This document shows positions 58,353-64,000 of a stretch of DNA of 64,000 bases, in pieces. The stretch's first letter is position 1, and each line of letters starts with the position of its first letter. Position numbers and translations under genes: made by a program. Origin of the DNA: Hemileia vastatrix (taxonomy: Eukaryota > Basidiomycota > Pucciniomycetes > Pucciniales > Zaghouaniaceae); assembly GCA_030280995.1 (NCBI GenBank), contig JASXTE010000014.1, positions 868,001-932,000 on the forward strand. The letters are read 5' to 3'. Below the pieces are notes generated by a model. The model worked only from the letters and a program-made list of their open reading frames with translations. It did not search any database and was not told where the DNA came from.

Positions 58353-58840
58353 GGTAAGGGAGGATATTTCCCCTTTGCCTTATTTCTTCAGCCTCCCTGA
58401 TAAGGATGGGCCTGAGGAGATTGATGGTAGGTTTGTGTCCTGGATGGGCCAGGGTGTTGAGCTGCTGGCTTTTGAAAATGCTTTTGGTAATGGCTAATCA
58501 GGTAGTCCAATTTCCACTGTTCCACTTGTAGAGTGTTTTGACTTTGAGTGAAAGATCTGGGTGCCTAATGGGGCTGAGGCTGAGAGGCTGGGAAAGGAGG
58601 AGGTTGAACCTGCTTGTGATTTAAGAGCTCCTGCATCTGTTGCCAGAGTGTTTCTACTCTTGCCTTGTACTTCATGCTTTCTGCCTTCAGTTCTTTTATA
58701 TGGCTGGAAAGATTGTTTATATTTTGTGTCAGAGGGATCTTTTTTATTTTTATACCCTTTAGAGGATTTTCCTGATTGATATGAGGTTTTACTTTATTCA
58801 GAGTAGTTTGTTGGGGGGGGTTTGCCACTTCTCCTGACAT
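58346..58840 (-). pseudogene. ORF1 upstream of gag-pol (minus-strand element)
   Basis: ATG at 58840; one frame runs to TAA at 58348-58346 with two internal stops (TAG at 58565 and a TGA where CGA is likely). Motifs shared with ORF1 at 9386-10007: KGIKIKKIPLTQ, HIKELKAESM, a Q/P-rich middle, GPSRT, HPYQGG, and the end PW-stop. About 165 codons. The TAA overlaps the ORF2 ATG by 7 nt, exactly as in the other family. Confidence 0.7.
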
Positions 58841-58895
58841 TTATATGTCCTGAGGAGTATGAATATTTTTTGTTAGATGAAGAATTCTTGTAAGT

Positions 58896-60164
58896 TGTAG
58901 TGTCGATGGGTCTTCTAGAAGAAGGATGAAAACAGGATGAAATAGAATGGAGAAGAAGGGAGAAAAAAGGAGAGAGCAACAATAGGAAGGGGAAAATGAA
59001 ATAAAAAATTTTATAAAATAATTAAAAAAAATGAGAGAGATGCAACAACAGTCTATGAGGAAAGACACAACAGTAATGACTGAGTTATTTTTATTTAAGT
59101 AAGCAGATATTTCTCTGCGTGGCTAACAAATATTATTATTAATAAACTTAATGCAACCCTAGATTATTTATTAATTATTTATACTAGAATTGTAATACTA
59201 ATAAAAAATAATAATAATGTATTGTAAGATTTATAATATGTGTAATGTAAGATGATTGCCAAAGAAGAATTCCAAGGCCCTTTTATAAGAAAGGATACTT
59301 CTGAGGCACCTCAAATGTATATACAAGAGTAATATTAATGTGAAACAAAAGATTAAAGGAGTTTAATTAAAACATACAATTTGAGGCAAAAAGGTGAAAC
59401 AACAAATTATATCTGTGAATATGTAAATAATTTTCCAACCATAAAGTCCCAAGCAATTATATTAATATAATGAGTAACTAAATGAGTGTGAGACCATGAG
59501 AACTATGAGAAAAAATATCCTAAACAAATATTATAATAAGATGTAAAGGGTTTAATTAAGACAAATAAAATTATTTTCACACCAAAAATTATAAAATCAA
59601 TTTAATTCAGTTATCAAGAGAATTTAATTAATTATTTTAACTATCTTAGTAATTTAATAACTAATTTAATTGAAACAAATAATTAATTTAATTGTAACTA
59701 ATTTAAAGTGAGAATTTAATATTATTATATTAAATATGTGTTTTAAGTTATTTAGTAATTTAACTGACACAGTTAAGGGTCAAAAAAGCGCCAAATATTT
59801 ATGAATAATATTATATGATGAGTTGGATTTAATATATAAATTATATTAATTTATTTGTAATTAAATTATAAGTTAAATATTATTAAGCTTACAATATAAT
59901 AATTAACTTTTAATTTTTTAGAAATATTAAATACATAGAAATGTGCCATGTTATTATAGAATATAATATTTGCTTATGTAATAAAAATTTATTTAATAAT
60001 AAAATTAAATATAGTAATTATTTTACTTATTCATAAAATATTTATAATTTTATTATTTAATAAAATAATTTCTTGTAACTAAATAATACATAATGTTATT
60101 CCCTTACATGATTCCAGTAATTTATTATATAAATTACTGGGCTCCTGAGATAGCCTGGCTGACA
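58896..60164 (-). repeat. 5' LTR of the minus-strand Ty3 element
   Basis: 1269 bp. On the minus strand it starts TGTCAGCCAGG at 60164 and ends GACACTACA at 58896. It pairs with 51560-52827. Confidence 0.85.
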
Positions 60165-60370
60165 TGTAGTATAACTGCATATCTCACTGAATATGGAGGT
60201 TATACATGCGTATGAGCTTATGTATGTGCCTTATTACTTAATATCACTTAAGATAAGCATATTGTGACAACTTTAGCACCTTAATAAGTATCATGGGCCT
60301 AAAGATAAGCTACTAAAACTGATATAATTCCATATATCAGTATAATAGAAATATATCTATATATAGAAAA
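60165..60370 (-). repeat. Right arm of the palindrome, outer part
   Basis: Continues the mirror of the left arm (matches about 49270-49455) on the far side of the Ty3 insertion. Similarity fades near 60370, so the outer tip TGTCAGCC of the left arm has no partner here. Confidence 0.6.
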
Positions 60371-60824
60371 GAACTGGTGCCCTAACTTCCCAAAACTTAG
60401 TATATTTGTCCGCTAACCTAACTTCCCCCCAACTGCCCTCACACCAATTCCAGCTCCACCCCTTTACGTAACACATACCCGTGTCCCTCCTCCTAGGTCC
60501 ACCATAGTAAGTTTTCATTTGTTTTTTGTTTCTTTCATTTTTTTAATCTACCTCCTCTTCCACCATACTTATATACCCTTTTCCACAATCATAATTCTCA
60601 TTTGTAAGATTTTTTTTCTATCTATTTTAATTATTAACACCACCCTCCCCCCTTCAGAAACTCCCACCTCCGTCAATTACCTCCTGAGCCACCACCTCCC
60701 TCCCCTGCATCACCCACATCCACCTCCACCACCTTGCACACCACCCCACCCCCACCAAATGTAGGTAAGAATTTTTTTTCTATTTTTTACTTTTTAACAC
60801 CACCCTCCCCCCTTCCAGAAATTC
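60371..60824. repeat. C-rich spacer with a duplicated 55-bp block
   Basis: About 60608-60665 recurs at 60767-60826: T-run, then AACACCACCCTCCCCCCTTC and AGAAA. The 81-codon ORF over the C-rich part is low-complexity. No gene. Confidence 0.5.
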
Positions 60825-61563
60825 TGTAAAAAGTTCTAAAGTACTAAGTAGTAGACAAAATTCAAGATGGGTTGGTTCTTCTTTTCAATTTCTAAAAAGA
60901 AGCACCTGCCACTCTTATTTTAAAGACAGCACAATAATGCGTAACACTAATATCTGACTTGATAGTTTATAAGTTGGAGATGAGTTAAAAGATAAGGAAA
61001 AAAATATTTCTATCCAGATAATTCTATTCTTAATAAGTGCTACTGTCCACAGCTACTCCCTCTTGAAGTGCTCTCTTTGAATATGCCTTATAATAGCAAT
61101 AAAATAACTCTAATAATAGTATATCCTACTGAATCTTTATATTCTGTTTTGCGCTTTTTCACTATACTATATGAAATACACACACAGATGCATGAACTCT
61201 AAATGACTCAGAATATCTTGAATATTCTCTTAAACACTTGATTGCAGAATAATCCAATCTCTTACTGTTATCAGAGTAATCACCAAATAGACAAATCACT
61301 ATATATCACAATATATTTTGAAAGTATATAATATGAGGCTCTAATGTTTGTAGTCTAGTGAATGATTTAAATAATAATTTTCCTACCCAACAACTAATTC
61401 TTTCACTCCTATTAGATAGCCTTTCCTTCTTATATTTTTTAGTGCTCCAGACACAGTTCCCTAGTGGATCTCCAGCACTTTCTCTAATGCAACATTAGTA
61501 AAACAATAACTAATTCATTAGTAAACTAAATACACCGCTTGTAACAACTACAGCGCCTAAACA
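60825..61563 (-). repeat. 3' LTR of the gag-only element
   Basis: 739 bp, on the minus strand TGTTTAGGCGC ... TTTTTACA. It pairs with 62979-63722 at high similarity. Confidence 0.8.
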
Positions 61564-61602
61564 TACCCAATGCTTACTAATACTAGTATTTACTTACTTC
61601 AC

Positions 61603-62736
61603 TCATATTCCACATGCCCGCTTATGACTGTACCTTTGCATTGTTTCAGCGCTACCTCCCATGTTGACATCTTTCAGCGCTGATCCTTGTCTCTTCAACT
61701 CTTGGGTATTATTTTGATTGAGTACCCATACTTCTTTTCCCAACATAAGTGTAGTTTCATCTTTGTAAAATACCCTCTCCTCTTTGTCCTTTTGAAGCGC
61801 ATTACACCTCATCCTAGTATTCCCTTCTTTATTACAATAGTAACATACCATAGTAGCAAAACGCAATGGCTGGGAAGAACTCTTGGGCCTATACACCTCC
61901 TTTTCTCTCACTGCTTCAATTATTTTCTTCTCCAATTTTTAAATCCTAGCCATAACAGAATCTGGCTCTCTATTAAAAACTTTAGCTTTAGGAGACAACA
62001 CCTGAGGAGGCAATTGAACATCAGAAACATCCTTGTCCACTTCCTCATTATACAGAACAACTCTAGCTGCACGACCCTCCACTTGACGCAACTTCATTTC
62101 AGCTTCCACTGCTTTATCTACTTCCTCTAATCCAGGGTAGTTATAATTACCATTCCTCTTCTTGACTAACTTTCCTTTGTTATCCAACCACATCTTCTCC
62201 CAGTCTTCCACTTCTGGTGCTAACGCTTCACAAAACAAAGGTAAAGATGCATTATTATCACTAAAATCTTCATTACTGACCAAATACTCAACCATTTGAT
62301 CAAACTCTTCCCTGAAACTTTTAAATTACTTATGGTCTTGAACACCCCCTACAGCTTTGACCTTCTTTACCAAGACATCTAGATCCTTAATTGAGTACCT
62401 AGTTTCCTCAGTAATCTTCTGCCATCTCTTAAGCATCTGTTCCTTTAGCGCTTACTAATCACGCTCTTCATTATCCTTTAGATCCTCCAGATTGTCCTTT
62501 CACTTGTTTGATGCAAAGAACAATACTTGGCGCACCATATCATATTTGATTGCTCCATGAACTTCAGCTGCCTTTTCACACCTATGTAAGAACTTCATGG
62601 TATTAATTCCCACAAAATGCAAGCTTTCATCTTTACACCTAATAATTGTAGTTACCCTCTGTGGAAACAATGCTGTCAAATTGGGCAATTCAACCCTCTC
62701 CTGACATCCCCTAGATGTAGTCTCAGTAGGTTCCAT
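61603..62736 (-). pseudogene. Gag of a gag-only LTR element
   Basis: ATG at 62736 (MEPTETTSRG). One frame of about 378 codons runs to TGA at 61603 with five internal stops near 62500, 62455, 62452, 62314 and 61936. Features: a helical capsid-like region (VEYLVSNEDF, PEVEDWEKMW), an acidic linker, and a zinc knuckle (CYYCNKEGNTRMRC) with the His replaced by Asn. No protease, RT or integrase follows: 39 nt after the gag stop the LTR begins. The stops sit where Gln or Trp codons are plausible (TAA/TAG/TGA by C-to-T or G-to-A change). Confidence 0.7.
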
Positions 62737-62959
62737 CTTTGAAATAAAAATTGAAACAGAATCCAAAAAAATAAACACACACTTGATAATTCAATCTGAA
62801 TATATCTACGATACAGCCCTACACTATACTCTGATAACCACTATTGATCCACTTGTTGTAGACCCTACGACTCTTCCACTGAAGCGCTGGCTTGATTATT
62901 CCCTCTTGACAAAACCCTGAAAACCAAACAATCTAATCAAAACACTAGTTACAATTATG

Positions 62960-62978
62960 CCACTGTTGGGACACCAAT
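62960..62978 (-). promoter_or_regulatory. Primer binding site of the gag-only element
   Basis: On the minus strand, immediately after the 5' LTR end (TTTCTACA), reads ATTGGTGTCCCAACAGTGG. The TGG start next to the LTR edge is the usual form of a tRNA primer site. I did not assign the tRNA. Confidence 0.6.
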
Positions 62979-63722
62979 TGTAGAAATCTCTAAATTACTA
63001 AGCAGTAGACACAATGCAAGATGGGTTGGTTCTTCTTTTCAATTTCTAAAAATAAGCGCCTGCCACTCTTATTTTAAAGACAGTGCAATAATGTGTAACA
63101 CTAATATCTGACTAGGTAGTTTATAAGTTGAGAGATGAGTTAAAAGATAAGGAAAAACAAATATTACTATCTGAATATTTCTATTCTTAATAAGCACTAG
63201 TATCCACAGCTACTCCCTCTTGAAGAGATCTCTTTGAATATGCCTTATTATAGCAATAAAATAACTTTAATAATAGTTTATCCTACTGAATCTATATATT
63301 ATCTCTGTTTTTCCGTCTTTCACTATACTATACAAAATACACACACAGATGCACAAACTCTAAAAGACTCATAATATCTCCAATATGCTCTTAAACACTT
63401 AATTGCAGAAAAATCCAATCTCTTACTGTTATCAGAGTAATCACCAAATAGACAAATCACTATATATCACTATATTTTGAAAGTATATAATATGAGGCTC
63501 TAAATTTGGTAGTCTGGTGACTGATTCAAATAATAATTTTCCTACCTAAAGACTAATATTTTCACTCCTATTAGATAGCCTTTCCTTCATATATTTTTCA
63601 GTGCTCCAGACACAGTTCCCTAGTGGATCTCCAGCACTGTTGCTAGCACCACATTAGTAAAACAATAACTAATCCATTAGTAAAATAAATACACTGCTTG
63701 TAACAACTACAGCGCCTAAACA
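62979..63722 (-). repeat. 5' LTR of the gag-only element, shared with a second copy
   Basis: 744 bp, TGTTTAGGCGC (minus strand, at 63722) to GATTTCTACA. Upstream on the same strand is another gag end, so this LTR also serves as the 3' LTR of a neighbouring copy. Confidence 0.8.
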
Positions 63723-63761
63723 TACCCCATGCTTACTAACACTAGTATTTACATGTTTCAC

Positions 63762-63894
63762 TCATATTCCACATGCCCGCTTATGACTGTACCATTGCAT
63801 TGTTTCAGTGCTACCTCCCACGTTGACACCTTTCAGCGCTGATCCTTGTCTCTTAAACTCTTGGGTAGTATTGTGATTGAGTACCCATACTTCT
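63762..63894 (-). pseudogene. Gag C-terminal fragment of a second gag-only copy
   Basis: Matches 61603-61735, including the stop and the 39-nt spacer to the LTR. Similarity ends at about 63894; the remaining bases to 64000 are not recognised. Confidence 0.7.
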
Positions 63895-64000
63895 TGCTTC
63901 ATTACTTAGTCCATAGTTCTGACAATTCACTTAACTGGTTAGCCTCTGAAACTTACATTTCCTGTTTCAGTAAGTTACCACACTAGCTGCTGTGCAGTAT

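Larger units (their letters stand above)
51560..60164 (-). mobile_element. Complete Ty3 chromovirus on the minus strand
   Basis: 8605 bp with LTRs of 1268 and 1269 bp. It splits the right arm of the palindrome; the uninterrupted mirror sequence at about 49450-49460 fixes the site. ACATG is present on both sides if the terminal ACA of the element is counted with the target. It encodes the same ORF1 / gag-pol order as the element at 7.6-16.3 kb, but its LTRs differ in length and sequence, so it is a sister family. Confidence 0.88.

Noticed and set aside
58252..58779. Plus-strand ORFs of 72-81 codons
   Set aside because: Antisense shadows of ORF1 of the minus-strand Ty3 element.
51560..60164. 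Clean 5-bp target duplication for the minus-strand Ty3 element
   Set aside because: ACATG occurs on both sides only if the terminal ACA of the LTR is counted as target, so I describe the site through the uninterrupted mirror arm and do not claim a standard duplication.

Overview
The window looks like a piece of a large, AT-rich, transposon-swamped fungal nuclear genome, most likely a basidiomycete rust (Pucciniales). The evidence is short GT-AG introns of about 50-76 bp, a MedA/Medusa-type fungal developmental regulator, and repeat families typical of rusts: chromodomain Ty3/gypsy elements, PIF/Harbinger DDE transposases with a Myb/SANT-like partner, relics resembling Tet-like 2OG-Fe(II) oxygenases, and many inverted-repeat elements whose ends begin CACTA or CACCA. 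The species assignment is inference. A run of 100 N marks a scaffold gap at 37556-37655.

Layout. 1-6.7 kb: ends and one whole copy of a CACTA-like family with very long inverted arms (1212-4172), then featureless AT-rich DNA. 6.9-16.3 kb: a Ty3 chromovirus in tandem with the 3' stub of another copy, sharing the LTR at 7592-8395; the full copy has a leader tandem array, a small ORF1, a single-frame gag-pol ORF2, and a 3' LTR at 15455-16258. 16.7-37 kb: a deep nest. A CACTA-like left end is followed by two PIF/Harbinger-like composites. Each holds a Myb/SANT relic on the + strand, a Tet-like dioxygenase relic and a DDE transposase on the - strand. A 5.75 kb gypsy element (29752-35501) sits inside the second transposase, and a 250 bp CACTA-like MITE sits inside that gypsy element. 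This stretch also holds a pyrimidine-to-purine foldback and a 13-bp purine minisatellite.

39-48 kb is a relatively repeat-poor island of more balanced composition. It carries the best host gene, a four-exon medA-like gene on the - strand (39938-41851), and probably a small two-exon membrane-protein gene (42568-43042). Two further short ORFs are doubtful. CACTA-like MITEs of a second family lie on both sides (38452-38913, 47364-47810).

49-60.4 kb: a large palindrome made of two facing copies of an LTR-like sequence. Its right arm is split by an 8.6 kb Ty3 element on the - strand (51560-60164) related to the one at 7.6-16.3 kb. 60.8-64 kb: a gag-only LTR element (LTR-gag-LTR) on the - strand, again in tandem with a fragment of a second copy. 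All transposon genes seen here are broken by stops, frameshifts or lost catalytic residues, so the region reads as old heterochromatin-like DNA around a small gene island.

The most interesting signals are: a 7-nt ORF1-stop/ORF2-start overlap kept in two diverged Ty3 families; Tet-like dioxygenase relics lying between the Myb and DDE genes in both Harbinger-like composites; the CACTA-like families whose termini carry an internal palindrome and which scale from 250 bp MITEs to elements with arms of about 0.9 kb; and the gag-only tandem element.
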